A program made the translations under genes and the position numbers. A model generated the notes under the pieces. It ran no database searches. It saw only the letters and a list, made by a program, of their open reading frames with translations, and was not told the DNA's origin. DNA of 64,000 bases from Druceiella hillmani (taxonomy: Eukaryota; Arthropoda; Insecta; Lepidoptera; Hepialidae), in assembly GCA_039881145.1 (NCBI GenBank), contig JAYKKI010000005.1, positions 29,493,501 to 29,557,500 on the forward strand. The letters run 5' to 3'. Positions 14,677-26,300 of the stretch are shown here, one piece after another (within the stretch, counting starts at the first letter, position 1; every line of letters starts with the position of its first letter).

Positions 14677-14878
14677 GTTTTCATAAATAGCAACATATAT
14701 TATTTTTGGTGATTACCACTTCATGTATACATGAAAATAAAAATTTGTATCTCTAATATTTATTTTTAATAAAAAAGTGTCAAGCACGAATGAACATTAT
14801 TTTTTTTATTGTCCCTTAAATTTTAAACTTTTTTATGTTTTTTGACTTTGCCTATAAATTAGTAAAAACGGTTTTTTA

Positions 14879-14950
14879 CAAAATTCATTCTATTACTCGA
14901 TTTATTCAAAATTCATTCTATTACTACTAGCAAAATTCATTCTATTACTC
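14879..14950. repeat. three-copy short tandem repeat
   Basis: The unit CAAAATTCATTCTATTACT (first and last followed by CGA) occurs three times with short variable linkers. Confidence 0.8.
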
Positions 14951-16051
14951 GAAATACAAAGTTATTAGTATTTCTTACATACAACAATAATTTGAAAGGT
15001 AATATGTAAGTTTATAAAATGTTAAATCCTTTAATAAATATTCAAAGTTCACAAAAAAGTCACAAAGCTAAAAACAAGTCTATTATGGGATAATATTCTT
15101 TTTCGAGTGTTTTTCTCCAGAAGGGTTTGGTGACCAACAAATAAAAATTTATATCTCTGGCATCGTGGATAAATTCTCTGGAAGTGAGTTTAACCCAGTC
15201 AGTCTGATGCATTCATTGTCTTCATTTTTCTGTTCACTTATCTTTTCCTCCTGAGCTAGTTGTGGAATTTTGTATTGCGTTTCCTTATGTAAATATCTAC
15301 AATATTATAATTTTGGAACTAAGTTTCTTATGGCATATTACAAGCCTAGCGAATGAGACTAGCTCTCATAAGAAACTCCGAAAAAAGTATAAGATTTCGA
15401 ACGCTACTTGTTACAATATAAGCACAGGCATACGTCAATATTTTTTTTTCTGCTGGCTTTCTATTGTAACCCAATCATCTGCGATAAATGATTGCTCTAT
15501 CATTTTTTTAATATTTTACTAATCAATGTTCCGCATATTCATTTATTTTCATTACCAATTAATATTTATTTAGATTTTTTTAGTAAATTTAACGATTTAT
15601 AATATTCATTTATATTTTTAAAATATTTAAATATTAAAAAACATAATTTAAAGTGAATTTTACGTTTACTTTCATTACATTTAAAAACAATTAAAGTAAT
15701 ATAATTTAATGTTAAAATTATTTTAATTTCTTTAATTCTAGACAAAAAGATATGTATAAATGCAATTTAAAACCAGGCACTTTTTGACAATTTTTTGATA
15801 CCATATGAAAGAGTATACATTAAAAACGACATATCTGAAAAAAATTACTGCAGTGACGATTATTTATTATAAAACAATCAATTTGAAAAATTTTGTACCT
15901 GATGATTTGGTTTGCGATAAAATTTATTTTGACCTCTTTTTTCAGTTATTATCTTATGACTAACCAGTTATTGCACAATTAAAAACATAATTTGTTACAA
16001 ATTATTAAGTATTTACAACAAAAATTAGTTATAACATTTGTATATTTCTTT

Positions 16052-16110
16052 CTGGCTTCTGGGCTGGGCTGGGCTTGGCTAGGCTGGGCTAAGCTGGGCT
16101 GGGCTGAGCT
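16052..16110 (+). repeat. GGGCT pentanucleotide minisatellite
   Basis: About ten imperfect copies of GGGCT (variants TGGCT, AGGCT, AAGCT, GAGCT) form a G+C-rich block within very AT-rich DNA. The period of five and the strand asymmetry recall arthropod telomere-type pentamers, but the sequence is not the common TTAGG. Confidence 0.85.
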
Positions 16111-17118
16111 ATTGCTTATTCTTTCGAAACGTAAGTTATATATTTTCTAAACAATTTTTGTAATACATTAGTTACGGCCGGAAATTATTTTAATTATATA
16201 AGTATCATTTGTATTCTTTCTTTTATACGTAGTATATTATAAATTTTTATATTAAAAATTAATTATCATAATTATGTTTTTTATAGTAAAGGCATATGTA
16301 AAAGTTGATAGTCATAAATTTAAAAAAATAACCATGAATTAAAGATTTAAAGATAGTGAAACATATCAAGTTCATATGATTGATAAATTTCTTATTTAAC
16401 GTTTCAGACTGTTAAAAATTGTATTTTTTAAATGAAATTTTGAATGTTTATTTTAAGTGATTTAATGTCATTCGCTGTTTAATTCCTTTGTAGGTGTCAA
16501 GTGTGTAATGTCTAACGATAAACTCATTGTGTATATGATGAGAAATAACCATGTAATGTACAAATTTTGACCTCTTTCTAGTAAGTATTTTTCTGAAATT
16601 GTTTTTTTTTACAATAAATTATCATTAGCTGCAAATTTTTAAAGTGTATTTTTTAAATATGTCGTTTTTAATGTGTATTCTTTAATACGATTTCAAAAAA
16701 AATGTCGAAATGTTCCTGATTCTAAAGTGCATTTGTTTCAAAAGATAAAATTTTTCACTATTCTGTACGAGAGATTAATAAACTTGAAACGCAATAACTT
16801 CTGAACGATCTAGCAGATGATTTCCTCACAATGAAAAGCCAGCAGAAAAATATAACGTTGTGCCTATAATCAGTCAAAACAAATTTTAAATTTTAACTTG
16901 TTTGAAATTTAATTATTTTATTGAATTGAGATTTTACTAACCGTATTTAAAATCATACTCCAGTACTTTTATTAGACATTTCCATTAACTATTTACGTGC
17001 TACAAAAAAAATTGATCTTGTGTTATACCAAAGAAGTATAACTTCTAACGCATGTAGATAAATGCACATGATCTTTTTTTATGAATAAAGAATGAATTGT
17101 TAAAATTATTCAGTAGAA

Positions 17119-17205
17119 GTTGAGGATGGTGGTATCGAAATCAGGTAAGTACCAGTGTTCAGGTAGTACTAACAAAATGAGGATGGTGCTGTCGAAATCA
17201 GGTAG
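17119..17205 (+). repeat. two-copy tandem duplication
   Basis: GAGGATGGTG followed by a G-T variable base and TCGAAATCAGGTA occurs twice about 53 bp apart, each time followed by a TACCA sequence. The first copy includes AGGTAAGT, a good match to a splice donor, but no exon context supports splicing. Confidence 0.7.
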
Positions 17206-18800
17206 TACCAAAAATATATATTATTCCCCATCGACAAACGATCAAATTATTCATACAGGGCAAGAGACTAAATAGTTTCCAGAGTAAATTATTTTTTTAA
17301 ATTTTTCCTTTTAAGAAAAGAATTTATATGAAAAACAATTATTTCTATAATTAGATCGATTATAAACGCTGGCTCTAAGAAGCTTTTGAAGAAGAGTTTT
17401 TAGCTCTTATTTGTTCTGAATTGGTACGAGTTTTGCATATTTTCAGAAAATTATTTTATAATGTAATTAGAAATGCAATAATCTAAGCAATTCGTATTTC
17501 TCCGGTTCATTATTCTAAGAATCTTTTTTAAGATCTTATCAAAATTAAAATCCTATAAATTTATGTAAATCAAATAAACACATTCTTTGCAGTATTTTTA
17601 TGTACCAAGTTACTTAATATTTCATTATCTTTATTCGATACTAATTAAAAATATTTAAATATTTGCAATTGCTCGATTGTTCTTTTTTTACCTCTTGTTT
17701 GTCCTATTTTATAGATTTTACATATACGTTAGGGCAATAACAATCCTCTTAACGTGTACGGATAACTTAGTAATTTTGTTTTTATTGTCTATAAGAAGAT
17801 ACTTATTATTTGGTAAGCTTACCTTTACAACATTCCCTATATTACTTTTCTTTACTTAAGTAAAAAATGGCTGTTTTTATATGATGGAAAATTACTAAAA
17901 TTAAAGAGAACCGAATTACAGAGATTATTCCGATGATTTTTCATTTTTTTTATTTTTCCATAAAATGTTTCAAATCTACAATGCTGAGACAAACATTTTG
18001 ATTTAAATGTTTAATATGGAAGCTTAAAATTATTTTAAATATTTATTTTTAATATTGATAAATTAAAGCTGAACAAACATCAAAAGTCACCATGATTATC
18101 GAAAAATTACCAGATTAATATACGAAGCAATCGTGAAAATAATTTGTAACTTTACCTCAATAATTCATTCGTGAAAAAAACTTGTAACTTTATCTCAAAG
18201 GCTCTTGAGCTCCCGTGCTATTTGTCAAACCTTAAGCTCTCTTAAAACCTCTATAATTTTGCCGATTCACTTTTTCTTGCCTTTATCTACGAAATAAAAT
18301 AGGTTTATGCGGGAGTTTGAACAAACGGTGGGAATTTGTTTAAGCTATCAGGGCCTTTCAGTTACATCTTGCTTTGGAGGAAAGTATATGGATCTGCGGT
18401 ATGAACTTTATGAGGTCATTTAAAAACTTCCCTTCTAGCGTACGACATACGTATATTTCAAAATATTTAAGAACTTTTAGGTTTGGCAAAAACTAAACTA
18501 TTTTAAAGAGTTTTTTTGGTCGTAATCCCAACAATGGAACAAAAATGATTCACTTTATTGCAGCAAAGCTAAGCAAATCCCGTTTACATAAAAGTAGTAT
18601 TTTTTGTAATAGTCAAACTTCTATACCATATCCAAATCAAATATATGACCTAATCGACATAAAATAAATTTGCAAATTACATTTAATTGTACTTTGATTT
18701 TTGCTTAAATAAAGATGACATCATTATTTTGTTTTATCTGTAACATCTTTTCTTTCTCCTTTTTTAGCTTCTATAAATAATATGAGGATACAGTATGCCT

Positions 18801-18802
18801 AA

Positions 18803-18884
<82 letters not shown>

Positions 18885-18914
18885 AATATATACATATATA
18901 CATATATATATATC
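18801..18914. repeat. (TA)n microsatellite
   Basis: TA tract of about 110 bp with TATTATA and TACATA interruptions. The Ile-Tyr frames on both strands here are artefacts. Confidence 0.95.
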
Positions 18915-19187
18915 CCACAATTCCGCGATAGCTTCGTAATGCTCAATATTCATGCTACACTGCAGATTAAAACTACGTGATGGCTAACAACAATCATGCG
19001 GAATTGAATTCTTATTTCATATTAATTAAAATATATATAACGCATAAACTATAGAGCGATATAAATATAAATGCGATGTAAATAGAATATAAAACACTGT
19101 TATTTCAGTGTATTGTATTCGTTTATATTTGGATTGCATGTATCGGCGAAATATAAAAAAATTAAAGGGGGCATTCCTTAAAACTAA

Positions 19188-19784
19188 TTTGATTTCCGAA
19201 GGATACTACTTCGTTTCAACTTAACAAAATGTTTCATAAATTATATCTGCCATTGCCATGCAGACAGTGAACTCAAAAACCTTACTTGCCGAAATGTAAG
19301 ACGCTTGCCGACGAGATCCTCACAATTAAATGAAACAACGTAATGTAGTATTATTTCTACTTTCTTTACTTTCTTTATCACGACCTAGGTTTCGGTTGTT
19401 TAACGGTTAGTTTAGGTTGTATTACAATATATTCAGGTGGCCTAAAGATCTTTGCTAATAGCCCAACTGAAGATGTTGTAATACATCAAAGCCTAGGTCG
19501 TGGTAAAGAAATTAAAGAAAGTAGAAGTAATACTACATCACGTAGTTTCATTTAATTGTGAATAATGAATTTCTACAAAATTAACGCCAAATACATTGAA
19601 CAAGACGAGATACTCGTCAAAGCAATCGGAGCGAGTGCAAGTCAGGAAAGCTCTATGCGATGTACTTAACCGCAGAAAAGCAGTTGTGGAAACAAAAGGA
19701 GTTTTTGGTAAATTACCGCATCGAAAACCCTTCTATCTCGACAGACAATTAAACGCAAATTTTTTGAAAATGTTATACAGGTAA
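19188..19784 (+). pseudogene. open frame split by a hammerhead-element insertion (possible exon)
   Basis: Removing the inserted element A (19321-19603) and one target-duplication copy joins 19188-19310 to 19605-19784 in the same frame, giving about 101 codons with no stop, in a region of higher G+C (roughly 40%) than its surroundings. The right half contains RKALCDVLNRRKAVV and KLPHRKPFYLDRQLNANF, basic and not low-complexity. I do not recognise the protein. The frame ends at AGG-TAA, where CAG/GTAAAC would also serve as a splice donor. No methionine start is evident; the frame opens after a TAA at 19185. It could be an exon, a decayed gene or an unrecognised mobile-element protein. A 101-codon open frame at this base composition is unlikely but not impossible by chance. 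Confidence 0.4.
19321..19603. mobile_element. hammerhead-bearing element, copy A (head-to-head palindrome)
   Basis: The left half (19321-19440) is an inverted copy beginning CACAATTAAATGAAAC and ending at TTCAGGTGG. The right half (19461-19603) is a forward copy ending CGCCAAATACATTGAA. Flanks GACGAGATCCT (19310-19320) and GACGAGATACT (19604-19614) form an 11-bp target-site duplication with one mismatch. In the right half the ribozyme has lost GAAA (CAAAGC instead) and stem II is broken (ACATC). In the left half (minus strand) CGAAACCTAGGTCG is kept, but stem II carries an extra insertion of about 20 nt. Neither half should be catalytically intact. Confidence 0.85.
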
Positions 19785-19895
19785 ACACGTTGCATGGCAA
19801 GTGTACTTCCTAATTATTTTCTAACGGATGTGCAAACACGTATATAGTAGAAAAGGAATTGTAATTTTTTTAGGGTTATTTATAATGAAATCGTA

Positions 19896-19955
19896 AAAAA
19901 TACGGGTATTATCATTGTCTAAATACATTTAGGCAATGATAATACCCGTATTTTT
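19896..19955. repeat. near-perfect 29-bp inverted repeat
   Basis: Arms 19896-19924 and 19927-19955 are complementary over 29 bp with a single mismatch (GTCT opposite AGGC) and a two-base centre, so the stretch is almost a perfect palindrome. It lies about 110 bp downstream of the split open frame. It could be a snapback from replication template switching or a MITE relic; the loop is too small for a typical microRNA precursor. Confidence 0.9.
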
Positions 19956-20415
19956 GTAGCTGTTATTAAGTTTAATTCTTTTAAACTGTTCCTGTTACTT
20001 AATTTTGGTTCACATCGATATTAATGAAATACAGAATTTTAAAATTATCATAGTTAAGAAGCGTCCATTATTAGTGGAACGATGATTTTAAGTTCATTTT
20101 ATCTCTAATAGTTTCCATTCACATGGTTGAGACATCAAAACACTCTATAAATGAAACTTTATTAAACGCAGTAAAAATGTCAAATATTATTTCCGTGGAA
20201 TATTGCTTGGAGGATACAATGACCTGCTTCATTTGATAGTGTCGATCAGACATCTGTTTTATCCATAATTAAGTATATTTATGAAATGTCCGGATATGTT
20301 TGAGCATAATAGATCTGTCAATCGTGTGTGTGATAAGTTATTTAGTTTATAACTGTTTTATGTTAAAAATTGTTATATGGAAGATGTTGATCAGAAATAG
20401 AAATTTTTTTACAGG

Positions 20416-20493
20416 TTCGAATCATTAAAAGTCTCTTTTACCGCCGAAGTTGAATACTTAGGACATGTGATATCATTACCCCATTGCAGATAA
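20416..20493 (+). pseudogene. possible Ty3/Gypsy reverse-transcriptase scrap
   Basis: The plus frame reads LKVSFTAEVEYLGHVIS and ends in a stop. EYLGHVIS closely matches the conserved E-LGH-(I/V)S motif that follows the YVDD box in Ty3/Gypsy RTs, and the preceding V-F--E-V spacing also fits. Only about 25 codons are recognisable and no YVDD, RNase H or LTR is visible. The match is short enough that coincidence is possible. Confidence 0.4.
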
Positions 20494-20901
20494 AATGTAT
20501 AACATTTTACATTAACCTTCATATTTACTTGCGGAAACAAAATCCGATTTCTTCAGTTATTTGACATAACACATAACAAGCTTTATTGCCTCACGTTTCC
20601 AGCACTCGATCACTAAGAGCACTGTTGGCTTAACGAGTAACAGATAACGTTTCCAATGACAGAGTGATACTTGTGAATATCTAAGATTACTCCTTTAGTA
20701 GAAGGACAAATGTAAATATGTAAAAGTGCTTATTATTACAGAAAAAGTAACCTTAAATGAAATAAAGTTTGGATTAGAATTGATGGTAACAACAAACTGT
20801 TTTTGTGTAAAGGAGTTTCATTATCTATATCCGTGAATGGTTTGGGGACTTTATCGCACAATCCCGTAGAAACATTCGTAAACATGTTTGTATACATGCA
20901 A

Positions 20902-20968
20902 AACATACACATTTATCAGTTCTTCACTGCATATAACATACACATGTATCAGTTCTTCACAGCACTCT
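20902..20968 (+). repeat. two-copy tandem duplication
   Basis: AACATACACAT-TATCAGTTCTTCAC is present twice in a row (units of about 37 bp) immediately upstream of element B. Confidence 0.7.
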
Positions 20969-20979
20969 TTCACGTACTC

Positions 20980-21162
20980 ACAATTAGAAGAAACTATCTT
21001 TGCAAAGATCTTTGTTATTAGCCTACCTGAAGATGTTGTAATACAACGATACCTAGATCGTACTAAAGAACTTAAAGAAAATAGATATAATACTACATCA
21101 CATAGTTTTAATTAATTGTGAATAATGAATTTCTACAAAATTACTGCCAAATATATTCAATT
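20980..21162 (+). mobile_element. hammerhead-bearing element, copy B
   Basis: Flanked by perfect 12-bp direct repeats TTTCACGTACTC (20968-20979 and 21163-21174). The left end (ACAATTAGAAGAAACTAT) is a short inverted relic of the CACAATTAAATGAAACTA segment. The ribozyme keeps CTGAAGA (21027-21033) and a perfect GTTGT/ACAAC stem II, but the core is GATA instead of GAAA, and the cleavage triplet is ATC. Stem I shows a paired change: CTAC/GTA replaces CCAC/GTG. The 3' tail GAATTTCTACAAAATTACTG is present. Confidence 0.85.
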
Positions 21163-21580
21163 TTTCACGTACTCTTAATAAACAGACTAGTACATTAATA
21201 ACGAATAACATTGGTCTTTAAATAAATATCATACTTCTATTTCTTCTATCCCATATTTCTTTCAAAAACCTTATGCCTAAAGAAAAATAAAACTAAAAGA
21301 CATATTTACAATAGCACCTACAATGAATTTGTACAATCATTCAAAATCATTTATAATGAATTTCTAATAATGAATATCATTAAAATTAACGCCAAACATA
21401 TTCAATCTTTCACGAACTGTCAATAAAAAGTATAATAGATTAAAAAGAAATAATATGGGTTTTTAAATGAATATCATATTTCTATTACGTCTGATATCCT
21501 TCCCACATTTATTTTAAAAATCATCGGCCTAATGAAAAATAAAACTAAAAGACATAGTTACGATATCATCTATATATTCG
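21128..21580 (+). repeat. imperfect direct duplication including the 3' end of element B
   Basis: The sequence 21128-21325 recurs at about 21366-21570. Both copies run from an element tail (AATT-ACTGCCAAATATATTC or AATTAACGCCAAACATATTC), through TTTCACG-ACT, to AAAAATAAAACTAAAAGACA. The offset is about 238 bp. Because the second copy also contains the element-target junction, the duplication followed insertion of copy B. Confidence 0.8.
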
Positions 21581-23150
21581 CTTCTTATAAAGATGCTGTA
21601 TTATAAAGATGCTGTATTATAGTGTCAAAAATAACCAATAATATAATTAAGGGATATTATTTGAAAACATTTTTACTGAACCGTAAAGAATTTTAATATA
21701 AAAGGTTGTTCAACGAAAATATTTCTAAAGACTGACAAACCCCAAACATGATAGAGCAATTAATTAATTTCGCGCAAAAAAACAACTTCCAAAATGTACT
21801 TAATCCTTCGCCGCCAGTCTACTAAGTTTGTTCATACATATTACAATATCCGTTGCTACGAGGTATGTAATATTATCTCCACCATAAGTTACGCAAACAA
21901 AACATCTTGCGGCATTATTAAAGCAATTACAGTTAGTGTTTGCCTAAAAATTTCTACTCGACGGATGACATCGCTCCATTTAAACGAAATGTAAACATTT
22001 ATTTTTCGCTAGTAGAGTTAGTTTACGTTCACGAGCTGTGGTTTGAAAGTATATAATTGGATCACTCATTTTATGTAAATTCTTTACACATAAAAATATT
22101 ATTTTAGATAATATGTAATATTCGGTGTGAATAACTTTTGAACGATCAACCATATTCGTTTAAAAAGCTTTTTTTTTGTTACTAGTTTAAGAGAAAGTAA
22201 CAAAATCGTAATTTTGATATTTCGCTTGCAGCCACATAATAAAATATTTCAATATATAGTGATGAGCCATTTGAGTACGCCCCATTGTTTCAAATGTGTA
22301 CGTATAAAACGACGCATTTTTAGCGTTCCGCAATCGAATGACAAAAATATCCCCTTATAATTTCAGCATATCATTAAATACGTATGTCCGCCTGTATGTA
22401 ACAGCATCATAACTCTCTTCGTTTAAGATCGATTGTGATAAAAGTTTATAAAAAAGGTAGTCGAATTACATAAAGACTTATATGTGAAGGAAAAAACATA
22501 ATTTAGTTCTATTAATTACTTGTCCATACAACGAACTCATTGATGACGACTTTGAATGGACTCAATTTTTAACCATGTGTATTAAAAATCAAAACAACAG
22601 TACAAAAATTAGAACAACAGTATTTGCTAAGCAAAATTATTTCGATCAACTTTCATTAATAAATTAAATATATATTGCTAAATATTATCTCACACTTTGA
22701 AAGATACGCTAAACAATACATTTATGTCGTGAAATATAAAATTATTATTTTTATTATTATTTCATATAAATACTATGTATTCTTAAATGTTTAAACTTTT
22801 ATACGTACAATAGTGTGCATGATTTTTTAGTATTATATTTACTCTTACCTATAAGTATTCATGTTCCTTATTTTATACAAAAATTCGAAACACTTATAAA
22901 AATAATGACGGGTCCGTCCATCTGCCTGTTATTTACAGCCGTAGTTTATTAATATTTTTTTTATTGTTCTAGACATTTTAAATTTAGTCATTAAGCGTAG
23001 TACAAAGTAATAAAGCATATAGACTTGCTTATATCTCAATAGCTAACATTTATATATTTATTTATAAACTCTGATGAAATCAAATCATTTTTGAAATCGT
23101 TTCTTGAGGAAGATGAACTGAATGTACGTATGTTACATACAATCTTATTT
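21581..23150. other. gene-free AT-rich DNA
   Basis: No gene is supported. There is a 19-bp tandem duplication near 21594-21630 (TTATAAAGATGCTGTA twice). The segment 22370-22450 (GTATGTCCGCCTGTATGTAA ... AACTCTCTTCG) has the look of a widespread diverged repeat type seen in many arthropods, without visible boundaries. Confidence 0.5.
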
Positions 23151-23159
23151 TGTTAAGAT

Positions 23160-23330
23160 TTGTAAAGATCTTTAGAAATTGCCCACCTAAAGATGTTGTC
23201 ATACAACGAAGCCTAGGTCGTGGGAAAGAATTTAAATAAAGTAGAAAAAATACGACATCACATAATTTCACCTAGTTGAGAAAAATTTAATTATAATGAA
23301 TTTCTACAAAATTAAGAAAAGCCAAATATA
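23160..23330 (+). mobile_element. hammerhead-bearing element, copy C (degenerate)
   Basis: Matches the family from AAAGATCTTT and GCCCAC through CTAAAGATGTTGTCATACAA, CGAAGCCTAGGTCGTGGG and a tail TGAATTTCTACAAAATTAAG. The CUGA core is CUAA and GAAAC is GAAGC, so catalysis is not expected, although stem I (CCAC/GTGG) and the GTC triplet (23217-23219) are kept. No clear target duplication was found. Confidence 0.8.
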
Positions 23331-26300
23331 ATCAATATTACACTTATATTTTTAGCGGTTAAAAATTTTGTGTGAAAGATATGTAGACGTTCGAGATGAC
23401 ATTTTAAAGCTGAAAATGCGTGTATTTTATTTATATTCATGTCATTTTTCACTAGCTACAGTGTCTCGACTATCCAATATAAACGGCTAATATTCCTTAG
23501 AGATCATAGCTGAAGAAATAAAACTTTTATTTTTTCTACGATATGTTATTATTTAGTTATTGTTATATTATATAAACAATTTACTCGTTCGGCCTACTTG
23601 TTAAAAAAATCTGTGTTTGGAATTTTTATATTTTTAAAAATCGCCTTTGGGCTATAATATTACTGTTTCGGTTCCAATATAAAAACATGAAATACGATAC
23701 GATACGATACGGTCTTCGCCTTGAACTTCAAAAATCTACAATGCTCCTTTTGTTATTTCCATCTTTTATGCGTTCACAAGAATTTTATTTTCTATTTCAA
23801 GTAATGTCATTCACAGTAATGTCAAGTAATGACAGAACTACATATTAATTTTGCATTGTAATTTCATATATTATCCTTACAGTTTTTTATTCTTATATGT
23901 TTGTGAAGAAAGTATATAATTTACATTTATGTAACTATGAGTATATCAACAATAAAATTATTTTATTAACTAGTATATGGTGGATAAAAATAACGTCGCA
24001 ATTTATAAAGTTAAATATTATTTTTTATTCCAAAACTTAGCTTTGTGTTTTACAACATTGACAATTTTAAAATTAACAGGAGCTGAATATTTTTGGGATT
24101 TTATTTGACAGTGAGAAAAAGGAACAAAATTATAATACGTTCTCTTATTTTTGATTGTGTTAATATTTATGAATCTTTTTGATAAAAATATTTCAACAGC
24201 TTGAACACCTAGAAACGGTACAAAAAAAGCTGCATGCTAGGATTTAGATTAGAAATGAAATATTGCAAATAGATAAATTTGTTTACCTTGGTTACGAATA
24301 GTCAATCTAACTATATTACACTAATAGTGTCACCGAGATTGGGAAATATTTTTATTCAAAGCGGCCAATACAGACAACCAACTACGAGCGCATCTCAGCG
24401 TATAATGACTAGCCGATGTGATGTAACGTACTACTTGTATGGAAGATGGAAACTATATTCAGATTGACTAAATAATTTTCTTTTTCTCTTATACTATTGC
24501 GTCAATATAAATTAAAGAAGAGGAAATTGGCGATTTGCTACTTTTTTGCATTTAAAATTAAACTATAATTGGAATGAATCATCTAAACTTGCCCCTCTAG
24601 CGATTTTGGCGATGAACGCTTTGAAGAAAGCCAATTTTTATGAAATTTTTAAAAACTTGAATTATATATAAATGAAGTTTTCGCATATTTTTCTGTATCA
24701 AAATCATTACACAACATATTCCCAGAAATTAGAGTAAACTTGAAAAAAATGAAAGTTTTTCATGAAAAATGTAAACAGGCTCTTAACTGTTTATTTTGTA
24801 AATTAATCCATTGTAATAAAACCAGTCATTTGTAAAGTATTATATATCTTTGCCTATATTCTCTATATTTGTAAAGTAGTTGTGTTTTCTTTTATTCATG
24901 GGTAAATCGTAATAGATATTAGAATTAGATTACCCGATCGTCTTATAGTATCACATTATAAGATTGCACATTTTCTAGCGCTATTACCATTGTTAAAAAA
25001 ATTGTAGCATATTGACGCTTTGCTACTAGTAATATTATTTATTAACAGTGTTATTTTTAATACTACTTACTAAGAGTGTTATTTTACATTGTTTAAGTTC
25101 ATTTTAAAGATAAACACATGTCTGAATTTTTGTTTCATTTTAGCCACCTACATACGTACAAAAAATAAATATAACAAAACGAACATTACAGATTTTTGAA
25201 AGTGTAGATATGGACTAAGTATTACGTTAGTTTCTTATTTTTATCTCGTATCAAGGGTACTAATTGTGTGCATTTAAATATTTTATAGAGAAATTACTAC
25301 CTTTCAACTTCAAAATGTCACCTCGAAAGTGTATTTTGAAGTTGAAAGATAGTGATATATTGCTAAAAAATGTTAACAGCTAAAAATAATAAAGTATAGA
25401 AATGACGTTTTTAAATGTTTCAATTCGGGTAAGCAAAGACTGGCGTATGCAAAACAAAATGACGCTGGATTTTCTGCTTTAGGGTCGTATCATTAAATTT
25501 GAGCAAAATCTGAAATAAGCCAGTTTTATCGATTTCATATGTAATGACTTTTATTCAGAATATCGTGACGAATAATACCAATAACAAAAATTATGGAAAA
25601 ACTTTATATCGACACTATGAATCGTTGACCGATATCATTAGTGATAATTAAGTTTAAATAAAGTTGTCTGATAGTTTTTAAAGTTTTATTTTCTTACGAG
25701 AAGTATTATTTGATATTGAAGGTATTTTACAATTCAAATTATGACTTTTTCTAATTACAAAGTTTGAAGATAGTTATCTCAGTAACGATTGGGTTTCTTC
25801 ACATTCACCAAAAATACTTTACATTCTGGCTAATATGAGGAATCAACTTTATGAAAATATATAGTAAAGAAAGGTGTAGACTCTACATGAAAATTTAATT
25901 AACACAACATCAACTAATGATCGATCATGAACTATCGATCAACTCCACCATCTATTAAACAGTCAATGAGACAGAAAAAGTTAAAATAAGGTATACATAT
26001 CTTGCAGTACCATGTTTATGAATATTTTTGCCCTCCACACAAAAGATATAAACTATGATTCCGTCATTTTATGTAACAACTAGTAGAAAAGAATTCATTA
26101 CAGATCTGAATAAATTATAAGGGAAGTAAAAGTTCTTTCAGGATATGAAAATGCTATTAATTCTTTTTTATAGTGATTCCAGTGCAGGATAAAATATGGT
26201 TTTATGCACAAATTTAATTACTATTATGTTAAATCAAAGATGTTAGGTACAACAACAGTGACGATAAGTGAAATCACTTGTCAGTGTGATATTTTCCATT

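Larger units (their letters stand above)
14677..18794. other. gene-free AT-rich DNA with small tandem repeats
   Basis: No gene is supported. The region holds three small repeats listed separately and an 11-bp inverted repeat (AGTTTCTTATG ... CATAAGAAACT) within about 15318-15377. The segment 18180-18450 is somewhat less AT-rich, but neither strand has a convincing frame. Confidence 0.5.

Noticed and set aside
20411..20424. GGTTCGAATC as a tRNA T-loop
   Set aside because: The flanking bases do not form a T-stem and no acceptor or anticodon arm can be built around it.
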